Assembly (NCBI RefSeq): GCF_000689255.1
Contig: NZ_HG964446.1
Location: 5,116,152-5,180,151 of the forward strand
Origin: Mycobacterium triplex
GTDB lineage: Bacteria; Actinomycetota; Actinomycetes; Mycobacteriales; Mycobacteriaceae
Reading direction: 5' to 3'
Length of the DNA: 64,000 nucleotides
A program made the position numbers and the translations under genes. The notes under the pieces are model-generated. The model saw nothing but the letters and a program-made list of their open reading frames with translations. It was not told where the DNA came from and made no database searches. Positions 8,755-17,115 of this stretch are shown here, in pieces. Every line of letters starts with the position of its first letter. Positions within the stretch are counted from its first letter, which is position 1.

Positions 8755-9886
8755 GCTGGCTCGGGGTCGCGCAGGCGCCCTGACCCGGGGGCGGCGGGTC
8801 GACGTGGGGCCGACCGTTCGGTTCGCCGCTCGCCCAGGTCGACCAGATGCCGACGGAGTAGGGCCCCTGCGCGCCGGCCTTCTCGTAATACCCTTGCGGG
8901 TCATACACTTTCGCCTCCGGATACGGCCATGGGCAGGCGACCGAGGTCGCCGCGTGGCTGACCTTGATGGCCCAGAACCACGCGCCGTAGGCGAAGTAGG
9001 AGACGTTGATGATGGCGAACATCACCAGGAAGGTGCCCAGCACCGGCCGGCTCGGGAAGACCTTCGCCTTGGCCGCCAGCTTCTCTGCCACCGATTTACC
9101 GGTGTCATCGCGATAGCAGAGAATCGCCGCCGGCACCATCACGAAGGTCACCGAGAACGATTCCCAGATCAGCGGGAACTGAAAGGTCGTGCCGGTGAAC
9201 ACCGATCCCCACGGGATCACCTGCGAGTAGATGTACATGCCGGCGTGGACGAGCTGGATCTCCAGCCACGCGTCGAAGATGAAACCGATCACGCACGTCA
9301 ACAAGCCCAGGCTCCACAATGGGTGTCGCGACACGAAACTCGTTGGTCCGTACTTGGCCTGCAGCTTGCGCAGGATCCAGATCGCCGGGAAGTACGGCCC
9401 GAAATAGAAAGTGACGTACCCGAATACGACGAACGGCTCGACCGTCGGCGACAGCGATACCAGCGGCCAGGACTCCGGCCAGTGGATGAGGTCGGGGTTG
9501 TACACCGCGAACGGCGACCAGTTCATGATCGGGTCCTGCCACACGATCAGCGTGGTGCACAGGAACATCAGCATCACCGGGCTGCCGGGATTGCGACGCC
9601 AGCCCCGGATGAACACCACCAGCAGCACCAGCAGCATGATGCAGGTGGAGATGTGCAGGAAGGTGATGTAGTCCAACCCCAAGAAGAACTTCACCGGACG
9701 GGGACGTCCCTGCACGTTCGGATTGGCGACGCGCGGGTCAAGGGCGACACGACAATTCGCGATGAAGAAGAGCGCGAACGCCGCCAGCGCCGCGCCGGCG
9801 ATCCAGCCGCCCCACCCGCGCTTTGTGCCGCCCGCCGGGGCGGGTTTGTCTTGTGTAGTCAACGGTGCGGACTGTTCTGTGGACAT
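8747..9886 (-). CDS. AveC-like (spirocyclase AveC family) membrane protein, second copy
   Basis: This 379-residue polytopic membrane protein follows the same plan as the product of 390-1457: W-Q-D-P-I-M-N-W (matching F-F-W-D-M-V-M-N-Y), G-M-Y-I-Y-S-Q, C-Y-R-D-D-T-G, and a Pro-rich tail. The N-terminal cytoplasmic segment is Gln/Pro/Gly-rich before the first membrane helix at about residue 27. The start ATG 9886 overlaps the upstream TGA (TGATG). AveC-family enzymes can dehydrate or cyclise hydroxylated ketones; the role here is unknown, but placement between a binding-fold protein and an SDR/P450 pair suggests a membrane-embedded step of the same pathway. Confidence 0.72.
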   Translation of the reverse strand: MSTEQSAPLTTQDKPAPAGGTKRGWGGWIAGAALAAFALFFIANCRVALDPRVANPNVQGRPRPVKFFLGLDYITFLHISTCIMLLVLLVVFIRGWRRNPGSPVMLMFLCTTLIVWQDPIMNWSPFAVYNPDLIHWPESWPLVSLSPTVEPFVVFGYVTFYFGPYFPAIWILRKLQAKYGPTSFVSRHPLWSLGLLTCVIGFIFDAWLEIQLVHAGMYIYSQVIPWGSVFTGTTFQFPLIWESFSVTFVMVPAAILCYRDDTGKSVAEKLAAKAKVFPSRPVLGTFLVMFAIINVSYFAYGAWFWAIKVSHAATSVACPWPYPEAKVYDPQGYYEKAGAQGPYSVGIWSTWASGEPNGRPHVDPPPPGQGACATPSQHG

Positions 9887-11004
9887 CAGTCTTCCTCTCC
9901 GAAGCGATCCACCAGGTGCGAGTTGATACCGTCGGCGTCGAGGGTTCGAGCCACCAAATAGCCGGCGCCCATCCAGGCCCGGCGGGTCCATTTGCCGAAC
10001 GACACTCGAGTCCCGGGTGCGCCGGACGCGGCGGGCATCATCTTGACCCGCTCGAGGGCCTCCTTGACGCCGCGCGGGCTGAGCGGGTGTGCGTCGGTGA
10101 ACGCGCGCACCAGCGTCGCGGCGACGTCGCGGTTCACCACGGTCACGCAGAACTCGGGGCGGCTGCCGTTGTACTTCTTCGCGTAGGCGTCGAGGAAGTC
10201 CTGGCCGATCCGGTTCGCCTCGTCGTACTGGTCGACACCGGTCCAGCCCATGAACGCGTTCCACATGATCGGGTTGACCCAGGCGTTCTGCCATGCGGTG
10301 GTGGTGAAGCGGGGCGGGTCCCAGCCGAGCGCCTCGAGCGCCGGGTTGATGAAGACGATGCCGAATCCGAAGCCCAGGTGGACGATCGCCTCGGCCTTCG
10401 CCTCATGCAGCGTCTGGACCGCGGCGTGGATGTCCTGTGCCGTCTGGGCGATCGACACTTCCGCCACGATGCGAATGCCCTTGCGCCGACACGCACTTCG
10501 CAGATTCTTCAGGTAGCTCTCACCAATGAGGCTCTGCTCGACCAGCACGCCGATCTCGGCCAGTCCGCGTTTGGCGATCAGGTCGGCCAGGAAGATCGGC
10601 TCGTCGGTCATCGATCCCTGCGGGAAGGCGAAGGTCCACTCGCCCAGCCAGTCGTCGGTGCCGGTGACGCTGATCGCGGGCACCTTGAACCGTTCCTCGA
10701 TCGCCTCTCGCAACGGCACGCAGTTGTCGGTGATGTTCGGGCCGAAGACCACCAGGCAGCCCTCGTCGACGAGTTCGCCGTACGCATCGATCACCGCCTT
10801 GACCGAGCCCTTGGGCAGACCCTCCACCTCGCGATAGATCATCTGCACGGGACGGTCCATCAGGCCTTGGGCGAGGGCCTCTTCGAAGATGAGGTCGAAA
10901 GTCTGGGTGAAGGAGGCGAACAGATCTTCGGGAAAGCCGGGCGGCAGCGTGAAGTCCATCAAGTAGCCGACCTTGATCGGCTCGGCAGTGCTTTCGTAGG
11001 ACAT
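9886..11004 (-). CDS. ABC-type substrate-binding-fold protein lacking a signal peptide
   Basis: The 372-residue protein has the type I periplasmic-binding fold of the branched-chain amino-acid receptor family: an N-terminal I-K-V-G-Y-L-M-D-F strand, V-V-F-G-P-N-I-T-D-N, and a central A-I-V-H-L-G-F-G-F-G segment. Unlike transporter receptors it starts directly at the first strand, with no signal sequence or lipobox Cys, and no permease or ATPase genes are nearby. It may therefore be a cytoplasmic ligand sensor or an enzyme accessory. ATG 11004 follows GGGAGG. It is the first gene of the SBP-AveC-SDR-P450 operon, with operator copy B upstream. Confidence 0.75.
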   Translation of the reverse strand: MSYESTAEPIKVGYLMDFTLPPGFPEDLFASFTQTFDLIFEEALAQGLMDRPVQMIYREVEGLPKGSVKAVIDAYGELVDEGCLVVFGPNITDNCVPLREAIEERFKVPAISVTGTDDWLGEWTFAFPQGSMTDEPIFLADLIAKRGLAEIGVLVEQSLIGESYLKNLRSACRRKGIRIVAEVSIAQTAQDIHAAVQTLHEAKAEAIVHLGFGFGIVFINPALEALGWDPPRFTTTAWQNAWVNPIMWNAFMGWTGVDQYDEANRIGQDFLDAYAKKYNGSRPEFCVTVVNRDVAATLVRAFTDAHPLSPRGVKEALERVKMMPAASGAPGTRVSFGKWTRRAWMGAGYLVARTLDADGINSHLVDRFGEED

Positions 11005-11045
11005 CTGACCTCCCGGGTGACCTGATCACTCGCAACGATCCATGG

Positions 11046-11069
11046 CTGACCTAATATTTGTTCAGACCG
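11046..11069. promoter_or_regulatory. operator-like site B of the double-TetR regulon
   Basis: The site reads TGACC-TAATATTTGTTC and is nearly palindromic (GACCTAAT/ATTTGTTC). It lies 42-65 bp upstream of the binding-fold gene at 11004. It matches the copies at 11962, 13771, 14806, 17833 and 19244. On the minus strand a -35 (CTGAAC) is present, but the -10 17 nt further on (TGGATC) is weak. Confidence 0.6.
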
Positions 11070-11098
11070 TAGCGGGGGCGGTGGGCAGCGTCAATCAT

Positions 11099-11935
11099 CT
11101 ACCCGGCTCCGCCCAGGTAGACCTCGACCATCTCGCCCAGGGCCCGGCCCACCGCGACATCGTCGGTGAGCGGTCCGGCGATCGCGGCCCGCGCCGCCTC
11201 CGGCATGGTCAGCCCCTCGGCGACGAGCCGGCCCGCCGCGATCAGCACGCGGGTCGACGCGACCTCGCGCAGGCCACCGGTTTCCAGGCGGCGGATGGCC
11301 TGGCCGAACCGCACCAGCTCGGCCGCGGTGGCGGCGTCGACACCCGCTTCGTGCGCGACGATGCCCTCCTCGACATCGGCTGCGGGGAAACCGAATTCGA
11401 TGGCGACCATGCGCTGGCGGGTCGAATCCTTGAGGTCCTTGAGCACGCTCTGATAGCCGGGGTTGTAGGAGACCACCAGGCCGAAGCCGGGCGCGGCGTC
11501 CAGAGTGATGCCGAGGCGCTCGATCGGCAGCTGCCGCCGGTGGTCGGCGAGCGGATGCAGCACCACGGTGGTGTCCTGCCGGGCTTCCACGACCTCGTCC
11601 AGGTAGCAGATCGCGCCCTCGCGCACGGCGCGAGTCAGCGGGCCGTCCACCCACACCGTCTCGTCGCCCCGCAGCAGATACCGCCCGACCAGGTCTGCCG
11701 TGGTGAGATCGTCGTGGCAGGACACCGTGATCAGCGGCCGGCCCAGGTCGTGGGCCATCGCCTCGACGAAGCGGGTCTTGCCGCAGCCCGTCGGCCCCTT
11801 CAACACGAGCGCCAGACCCTGACGGTATGCGGCTTTGAAGATCGCCTCTTCGCCGCCGACCGCCTGGTAGTAGGGCCGTACCCCGACGTCGGGATTCGCG
11901 CCGTTGCGGCTGGCGATCCCGGACTCGTTGGTCAT
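11099..11935 (-). CDS. CbbQ/NirQ/NorQ-type MoxR AAA+ ATPase
   Basis: The 278-residue protein has Walker A G-P-T-G-C-G-K-T at residues 47-54, Walker B L-D-E-V-V-E-A around 112-117, a sensor-1 region S-Y-N-P-G-Y and the H-D-D-L-T-T-A-D-L-V-G-R-Y-L-L segment typical of CbbQ/NorQ. These ATPases pair with a VWA protein (CbbO or NorD) to remodel or insert metal into a target enzyme. Such a partner is directly upstream (12072-13754), but no RuBisCO or nitric oxide reductase gene is present, so the client is probably in this cluster. ATG 11935 follows AGAAGGGA, and promoter C lies just upstream. Confidence 0.88.
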   Translation of the reverse strand: MTNESGIASRNGANPDVGVRPYYQAVGGEEAIFKAAYRQGLALVLKGPTGCGKTRFVEAMAHDLGRPLITVSCHDDLTTADLVGRYLLRGDETVWVDGPLTRAVREGAICYLDEVVEARQDTTVVLHPLADHRRQLPIERLGITLDAAPGFGLVVSYNPGYQSVLKDLKDSTRQRMVAIEFGFPAADVEEGIVAHEAGVDAATAAELVRFGQAIRRLETGGLREVASTRVLIAAGRLVAEGLTMPEAARAAIAGPLTDDVAVGRALGEMVEVYLGGAG

Positions 11936-11961
11936 AGCGTCCCTTCTGCCGATTTTATTGG

Positions 11962-11991
11962 AGCCTATCCGGAACAGATGTTTGTTTCAAG
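11962..11991 (-). promoter_or_regulatory. promoter with embedded operator, site C
   Basis: On the minus strand a TTGAAA -35 (11990-11985) and a TAGGCT -10 (11967-11962) are separated by exactly 17 nt, which hold the operator core CAAACATCTGTTCC. It drives the CbbQ-type ATPase starting at 11935. The core matches the sites at 13771, 14806 and 19244 with the same geometry. Confidence 0.65.
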
Positions 11992-12071
11992 AGCGTTGAC
12001 GAGCGGCTTTGGTGTCGCGGTGTGGACACGAACCGCATTCGGGGACATGGCATCAACGTGAATCGGGATGT

Positions 12072-13754
12072 TCAGACGCTCACCCTGCGGCGCACCTCCG
12101 CCGCGCGCAACGCGGATCGGAACAGCGGTCCGATCACCCCGGCGAGCTGATCGGGACGCGCGATCGTGGCGTGTGCGGTGCTGCCGAACACCCGGCGCAG
12201 CGATGCCACGTCGGTGCCCGCGCCGATGGTCAGGCACACGCAGCCGGTCCCCCGCCGGCGCGCCTCGGTCAGCGCGCGCCGCGCATCCGCGGCGCCGTAG
12301 GCCCGCTCGTACCCGTGGTCGTAGGCAAGGCCGTCGGACAGCACCACAAGGAGTCGCCGTGAGGTTCCGCCGCGCGCCTCCAGCACCGCCGAGCCGTGCC
12401 GGATGGCCGCGCCGAGGCGCGAGTAAGCACCGGGTTCCAGGCTGTTCAGCCGCCGGATGACGTGGGCGTCGAGGTGGTCGTCGAACCGCTTGACGGGCAC
12501 CATGGTGACCGCCGAGCGCCCCTGCGAGTAATAGGCGTACAGACAGACCCGGTCACCGAGGTCGTTCAGTGCGACGGTCAGATTGGCCACCGCGGCGCGC
12601 TGTTGTTCGTGCACCGTGCGCCCCACCGTGCCGGGCTCGGCCGCCGACCCAGACACGTCGAGAAGCAGCAAGACCGACAGGTCGCGCCGGCGTCGCAAGC
12701 TGTCCAGGTAGACCGACTCGTCGGGCACCGATCCGGCCCGCACCTCGACGCGGGCCTCGACCGCGGCGTCGATGTCGATGTCGTCGCCCTGCGATTGGCG
12801 GTGTCGACGGTGCAGGCCCATGCCGAGTCGCGACAGCGGCCGTCGCACCCCGATCGCGTCGTCGATCGCCTGCGTGGCAGACGCCTTGATGTCCGCCTCC
12901 ACCTCCCGCACGGTGCACCAGGCCGGCCGGTAGCTCTTTCGGGCGACGTCCCATTCCGGGTACCGCACGCCGTCCGCGGTGGCTTCGGAGTCGTCGACCT
13001 CCTCGCTCGCGGCCGAGGCCAGCGACGACACGGCGTGCAAACCGCGTTTGGCGGAGTTGGTGCGATGCGTAGGGGCGTCCGCCCCCGGCGGTCCACCGCC
13101 ATCACCGGTCTTACGCGCCGAGGACAGCATCTTCTTCAGCCACTTGCCGATGAAGCCGCCCCCACCGACCGGGCTGGTGAACAGGTCCGGATCATCGGAG
13201 TCGTCGACCTCGCCATCGTCGAGCTCCTCCAGCTCCTGTGGGCCACGGCTGCGCGGGACATGGCCGGCGCCGTCGTCTTGTTTTGTGACGCGGGCGCACG
13301 CGGCCAATACCTTGGCCGCACGGATCACCCCGAACCCGGGAGCCGGGTCGTCGAGCGGCGCGCGGCCCGCGGCAATGCTCAGCGACGCGGCGGGCGAATC
13401 ACTGCGACCGGCGATGTCGCGATCGCCCAACGACGCCAAAACCGTTGGGAGCAAATGCGCATTGGCAACCAGTGCGCGGTGCCCCTCGACCGCGAGGTAG
13501 CGCTTGGCCGGCCGGGGGCGCCGAACCAGCGACCGCAGGACCTCGGGGTCCAGGCTGCCGGCGGCGATCATCGACGCCTGGACGGCAATGGCCTCGAGTT
13601 GCGCGCGGGCGGGTGCGGCGGCGTCGACGAAGATCGTCTGGCCGTCGGTCCATGCCGGCTCGCCGGGTGACAGCCCGGCGACCGCAACGGCCCGGCCCGC
13701 CAGCGCGGAGGCGAGCATGCCCAGGGCCTGCAACCGCTCGACACCGTCCCCCAC
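12072..13754 (-). CDS. NorD/CbbO-type von Willebrand factor A domain protein
   Basis: The roughly 560-residue protein has an acidic, low-complexity middle (E-E-L-D-D-G-E-V-D-D-S-D-D-P-D) and a C-terminal VWA domain with an intact MIDAS start D-V-S-G-S, then a later S-D-G-L-A-Y-D. This layout is that of NorD/CbbO partners of MoxR ATPases. GTG 13754 is chosen because GGAGG lies just upstream. A TTG at 13778 would extend it 8 codons but falls inside promoter/operator A, so it is unlikely. Stop to ATPase start is 136 bp and holds promoter C. The pair is expected to work as a chaperone for an unidentified local enzyme. Confidence 0.8.
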   Translation of the reverse strand: MGDGVERLQALGMLASALAGRAVAVAGLSPGEPAWTDGQTIFVDAAAPARAQLEAIAVQASMIAAGSLDPEVLRSLVRRPRPAKRYLAVEGHRALVANAHLLPTVLASLGDRDIAGRSDSPAASLSIAAGRAPLDDPAPGFGVIRAAKVLAACARVTKQDDGAGHVPRSRGPQELEELDDGEVDDSDDPDLFTSPVGGGGFIGKWLKKMLSSARKTGDGGGPPGADAPTHRTNSAKRGLHAVSSLASAASEEVDDSEATADGVRYPEWDVARKSYRPAWCTVREVEADIKASATQAIDDAIGVRRPLSRLGMGLHRRHRQSQGDDIDIDAAVEARVEVRAGSVPDESVYLDSLRRRRDLSVLLLLDVSGSAAEPGTVGRTVHEQQRAAVANLTVALNDLGDRVCLYAYYSQGRSAVTMVPVKRFDDHLDAHVIRRLNSLEPGAYSRLGAAIRHGSAVLEARGGTSRRLLVVLSDGLAYDHGYERAYGAADARRALTEARRRGTGCVCLTIGAGTDVASLRRVFGSTAHATIARPDQLAGVIGPLFRSALRAAEVRRRVSV

Positions 13755-13770
13755 GCCACCTCCGACTTTG

Positions 13771-13799
13771 TTGACCAAATATCTGTTCCACCGTAAAGT
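13771..13799 (+). promoter_or_regulatory. promoter with embedded operator, site A
   Basis: On the plus strand TTGACC (13771-13776) and TAAAGT (13794-13799) are 17 nt apart, and the spacer holds AAATATCTGTTCC. It faces the SDR at 13836 and overlaps the region from which the divergent VWA gene must start. The similarity to site D extends past the -10 (both read A-G-T-C-C-G-G-C after TA). Confidence 0.7.
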
Positions 13800-13835
13800 C
13801 CGGCGTCACGGCAGTCAATGAATCGGGAGCACATC

Positions 13836-14831
13836 ATGATTGACTTCACCGGCCAGGTGGCTGTGGTCACCGGCGCCGGTCGGGGGCTCGGCCGGCTGTA
13901 CGCACTGGACCTGGCCCGCCGCGGTGCCGCGGTGGTGGTCAACGACCTTGGCGCCTCGATGGGCGGCGAGGGCGCGGACAGAGGCGTCGCCGACGACGTC
14001 GTCGCCGAGATCACGACGGCGGGCGGCCGGGCGGTCGCGTCCCACGACTCGGTGGACAGCCCGGCAGGCGGCCGGGCGATCATCGATGCGGCGGTGAGTG
14101 CGTTCGGGCGCGTCGACGCGGTCGTCAGCAACGCCGGAATCTTCGGCAGCGTGGCATTCGAGGATCTCTCGGTCGACGGCTGGACCCGAATGCTGCGGGT
14201 TCATCTCGACGGCGCGTTCTATCTTTCACAACCGGCCTATCGCGTGATGAAGCGCAATGGCGGCGGCCGGTTCGTGTTCATCTCGTCGTCGGCCGGTATC
14301 TTCGGTCAACCGATGGAGGCGCACTACGCCGCGGCGAAGGCGGGCCTGGTCGGGTTGACGAACGTGATCGCGATCGAAGGCGAAGCGCACGGCATCCTCG
14401 CGAATTCCGTTATGCCGACCGGCTTCTCGCGCATGGTCACCGAGACCGTCGGCGACGAGAAGTTCCTCGCCGAGTCCGGGTTCATGCAGGCCATCCGGCC
14501 CGAGCTGGTGGTGCCGTTGGTGACGTTCCTCGCCAGCCGGGCCTGCACGTTCACCCACCGCAACTATTCGGCCGCCGCCGGACGCTATGCGCGGGTGTTC
14601 GTCGGGCTGAGCGAAGGCTGGCTGGCCGACACCGACAGCGAACCCACGGCCGAAGACATCGAGGCACACCTCGAGCAGATCTCGGCCACCGAGCGTTTCC
14701 TGGTGCCCGGCTCGATCGTCGACGAGGTATTGGAAGTCTGCGCGCGACGCGGCGTCAGCGCGATGCCGGGCAACGCCGAAATCGAGTTCCCCGAACCGCG
14801 CATCGTTGACCAAGAATCTGCCCAACCGTAG
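13836..14831 (+). CDS. SDR family oxidoreductase
   Basis: The 331-residue SDR has T-G-A-G-R-G-L-G near residue 12, N-D-L-G-A, N-A-G-I-F and a catalytic S-S-S-A-G...Y-A-A-A-K. The overall sequence resembles the dehydrogenase domain of multifunctional peroxisomal-type 3-hydroxyacyl-CoA dehydrogenases, which fits the acyl-CoA dehydrogenases that follow. ATG 13836 follows GGGAG at 6 nt; an upstream in-frame ATG (13818) has no ribosome site. Promoter A lies directly upstream. It likely oxidises a 3-hydroxyacyl-CoA or ring hydroxyl; the substrate is unknown. Confidence 0.87.
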   Translation: MIDFTGQVAVVTGAGRGLGRLYALDLARRGAAVVVNDLGASMGGEGADRGVADDVVAEITTAGGRAVASHDSVDSPAGGRAIIDAAVSAFGRVDAVVSNAGIFGSVAFEDLSVDGWTRMLRVHLDGAFYLSQPAYRVMKRNGGGRFVFISSSAGIFGQPMEAHYAAAKAGLVGLTNVIAIEGEAHGILANSVMPTGFSRMVTETVGDEKFLAESGFMQAIRPELVVPLVTFLASRACTFTHRNYSAAAGRYARVFVGLSEGWLADTDSEPTAEDIEAHLEQISATERFLVPGSIVDEVLEVCARRGVSAMPGNAEIEFPEPRIVDQESAQP

Positions 14832-14834
14832 AGT
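14806..14834 (+). promoter_or_regulatory. promoter with embedded operator, site D
   Basis: TTGACC (14806-14811) and TAGAGT (14829-14834) are separated by 17 nt carrying AAGAATCTGCCC. It lies inside the end of the upstream SDR gene and 36 bp before the acyl-CoA dehydrogenase start at 14870. It keeps about 18 of 23 positions of site A despite being within coding sequence. Confidence 0.6.
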
Positions 14835-14869
14835 CCGGCTAAACGACCAGGGACCAGAGTAAAGAGACA

Positions 14870-16024
14870 GTGGACTTCTCCTATCCGGCGGAAGTGGAAC
14901 AGTTCCGCGTCGAACTGCGCGACTGGCTGTCCGCGAACCTCACCGACGAGCTGGTGGCCGCCCGGCGACCCTCGGGTCGCGACGATGCTTCGTTCGAATT
15001 GCTGCGCGCGTGGAGCGCGACGATGTCCGACGCGGGATGGGCCGCCGTGTCCTGGCCCCGCGAGTACGGTGGCCGCGGAGCGACGGTGCTCGAGCAGCTG
15101 GTCTACACCGAGGAGACCACCCGCGCGCGGGCTCCGATGCCGCTCAACGTGATTGGGATGAACAACATCGCGCCGGCGATCATGCAGTACGGCACCGAAG
15201 AGCAGAAGAAGACACTGCTGCCCCGGATGATGCGCGCCGACGACATCTGGTGTCAGGGAATGTCGGAGCCCGAAGCCGGATCCGATCTCGCCTCGCTGCG
15301 CACCCGCGCGGTACGGGACGGGGACGCTTTCGTCGTCAACGGCCAGAAGATCTGGACCTCGCTCGGCCATCGGGCGCACTGGTGCCAGCTGTATGTGCGC
15401 ACCGACCCCGACGCCCCCAAGCACCAGGGGATCTCGTGCCTGATCGTCGACATGAAGCTGCCCGGCATCGAGGTTCGTCCGCTCGTCACGCTCAACGGCG
15501 ACACCGATTTCGCCGAGGTGTTCTTTCACGACGTGCGCGTGCCGGCCGAGGCGTTGCTCGGACCACTCGACGGCGGCTGGCAGGTGGCCACCACCACGCT
15601 CAGCCACGAACGGGCCGGAGCCGCACGGCTGTACGCCGAAATGCAGGTGCGACTCGTTGAACTGGTCGACGACATCGCCGCACACAGCGACGCGCTCGAC
15701 GACCCGGTGACACTGCGGCGCCTCGGCGAGATCGCGGTCCGCATCAAGTATCTCGAGGTGCTGTGCCAACGGTCGATCTCCGCGACGCTGCACGGCGGAT
15801 CGGAGATGACCGCGTTCGGATCGGCCAGCCTCGCCAAGACCGTGTGGGGTGAGATCGGACAGGACATGGCCGCGCTGGCCTTCGACGTACTCGGTACCCG
15901 TGGCGACAACGCCGGGTGGGCGAATTACCGCCTCACCTCACGCTCGTTGACCATCGCCGGCGGCACAACACAGATCAACAAGAACATCACCGCGCAACGC
16001 GTACTCGGATTGCCGCGCAAATGA
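14870..16024 (+). CDS. acyl-CoA dehydrogenase (FadE-like), first of a pair
   Basis: This 384-residue flavoprotein starts F-S-Y-P-A-E-V-E-Q-F-R and carries the ACAD signatures: Q-G-M-S-E-P-E-A-G-S-D-L-A-S-L in the central part, W-T-S-L-G-H, and a C-terminal G-G-T-T-Q-I-N-K-N-I-T-A-Q-R-V-L-G-L-P. It dehydrogenates an acyl-CoA at alpha-beta using FAD. The start is GTG 14870 with a weak AAAGAGA site. It overlaps the next acyl-CoA dehydrogenase by 4 bp (ATGA). Mycobacterial steroid-type enzymes often work as heterotetramers of two such unequal subunits, which this arrangement suggests. Confidence 0.9.
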   Translation: MDFSYPAEVEQFRVELRDWLSANLTDELVAARRPSGRDDASFELLRAWSATMSDAGWAAVSWPREYGGRGATVLEQLVYTEETTRARAPMPLNVIGMNNIAPAIMQYGTEEQKKTLLPRMMRADDIWCQGMSEPEAGSDLASLRTRAVRDGDAFVVNGQKIWTSLGHRAHWCQLYVRTDPDAPKHQGISCLIVDMKLPGIEVRPLVTLNGDTDFAEVFFHDVRVPAEALLGPLDGGWQVATTTLSHERAGAARLYAEMQVRLVELVDDIAAHSDALDDPVTLRRLGEIAVRIKYLEVLCQRSISATLHGGSEMTAFGSASLAKTVWGEIGQDMAALAFDVLGTRGDNAGWANYRLTSRSLTIAGGTTQINKNITAQRVLGLPRK

Positions 16025-17115
16025 ACCTCGAACTCACCGACGAGCAGGTCGCGTTGCGCGACATCACCCGGCGTTTTCTTGCTGACAAGGCACCGATTTC
16101 GGGTCACGTGCGCGAACTACTCGACGATCCGTCCGGCATGGACGGCCACGCCGACGCGGTCTGGCGTGGCCTGGCCGACCTCGGCGCCACCGGACTGCTG
16201 GTCCCGGAGGAGCACGGTGGCGCCGGGATGACGATGGTCGAGGCCGGCGTGGTGGCCGAAGAGCTCGGCGCCGCCCTGTATCCGGGACCGTGGTTGTCCA
16301 CCGCGGTGGCCGCGCCGCGCGCGTTGACTCGGCTCTGCGACAACGATAGTGCCGCGACGATTTTGACGGGAATCGCCGACGGGACGACGATCGCCGCCGT
16401 CGGCTTGCTGGATTTCGAGAATGTCGCGGTCGACGACGGCGACGTCCTGCGGGGCGAGCTCGGCGACGTGTCGGATGCCGCGGCGGCCGGCGTGCTGCTG
16501 GTGTTGGCCGAAGAGTCAAACGGCACCGCACTTTTCGCAATACGAACCGACTCTCCGGGGTTCACCGCGGTGCCCGAGCGTGGTATCGACCAGACCCGCA
16601 AACAGTTTCGCGTCAAGCTCGACGGCACGCCCGCACAGCGGCTGGCCACGGCCGCACCGGCCGATGTTGCGGCGGTGATCGACGACCTGCTGATCGCCAC
16701 TGCCGCCGACGCACTCGGTGCCGCCCGGGCGGTGATGGACCTCGCCGTCGAATACGCAAAAGTCAGAAAGCAATTCGGTCAGGTCATCGGATCGTTTCAG
16801 GCAGTCCAGCATCTGTGCGTCGATATGTACGAGACGGTCGAACTGGCCCGCAGCGGTGTGATTCACGCGCTGTGGGCCGCCGACGCGGCGGGGCCCGACG
16901 AACGGCACCTCGCCGCGCTGCGGGCCAAGGCGTTCGCCGGACGACTGGCCACCGTGGGCGACACGGCCATCCAGGTGTTCGGCGGGATCGGCTACACCTG
17001 GGAGCACGACGCGCATCTTTACCTCAAGCGTTTGCTGAGCTGGAGTGCACTGCTCGGCGGACCTGACCGGTATCTCACGCAACTCGGCGCACGCCTTGCC
17101 GCGAGGGGTCACTGA
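16021..17115 (+). CDS. acyl-CoA dehydrogenase (FadE-like), second of a pair
   Basis: The 364-residue protein starts at the ATG overlapping the previous stop; a longer frame upstream is only an extension into the neighbour. It has L-V-P-E-E-H-G-G-A-G in the N-terminal helical domain, a reduced middle domain, and a C-terminus with V-R-K-Q-F-G-Q-V-I-G-S-F-Q-A-V-Q-H and G-G-I-G-Y-T-W-E-H-D-A-H-L-Y-L-K-R. That last motif is typical of the second subunit in alpha2beta2 acyl-CoA dehydrogenases. Shortened N- and middle domains relative to 14870-16024 agree with a division of labour in FAD binding and catalysis. Confidence 0.9.
   Translation: MNLELTDEQVALRDITRRFLADKAPISGHVRELLDDPSGMDGHADAVWRGLADLGATGLLVPEEHGGAGMTMVEAGVVAEELGAALYPGPWLSTAVAAPRALTRLCDNDSAATILTGIADGTTIAAVGLLDFENVAVDDGDVLRGELGDVSDAAAAGVLLVLAEESNGTALFAIRTDSPGFTAVPERGIDQTRKQFRVKLDGTPAQRLATAAPADVAAVIDDLLIATAADALGAARAVMDLAVEYAKVRKQFGQVIGSFQAVQHLCVDMYETVELARSGVIHALWAADAAGPDERHLAALRAKAFAGRLATVGDTAIQVFGGIGYTWEHDAHLYLKRLLSWSALLGGPDRYLTQLGARLAARGH

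Noticed and set aside
13755..13778. TTG start of the VWA gene at 13778
   Set aside because: It lies inside promoter/operator A, while GTG 13754 has GGAGG directly upstream.
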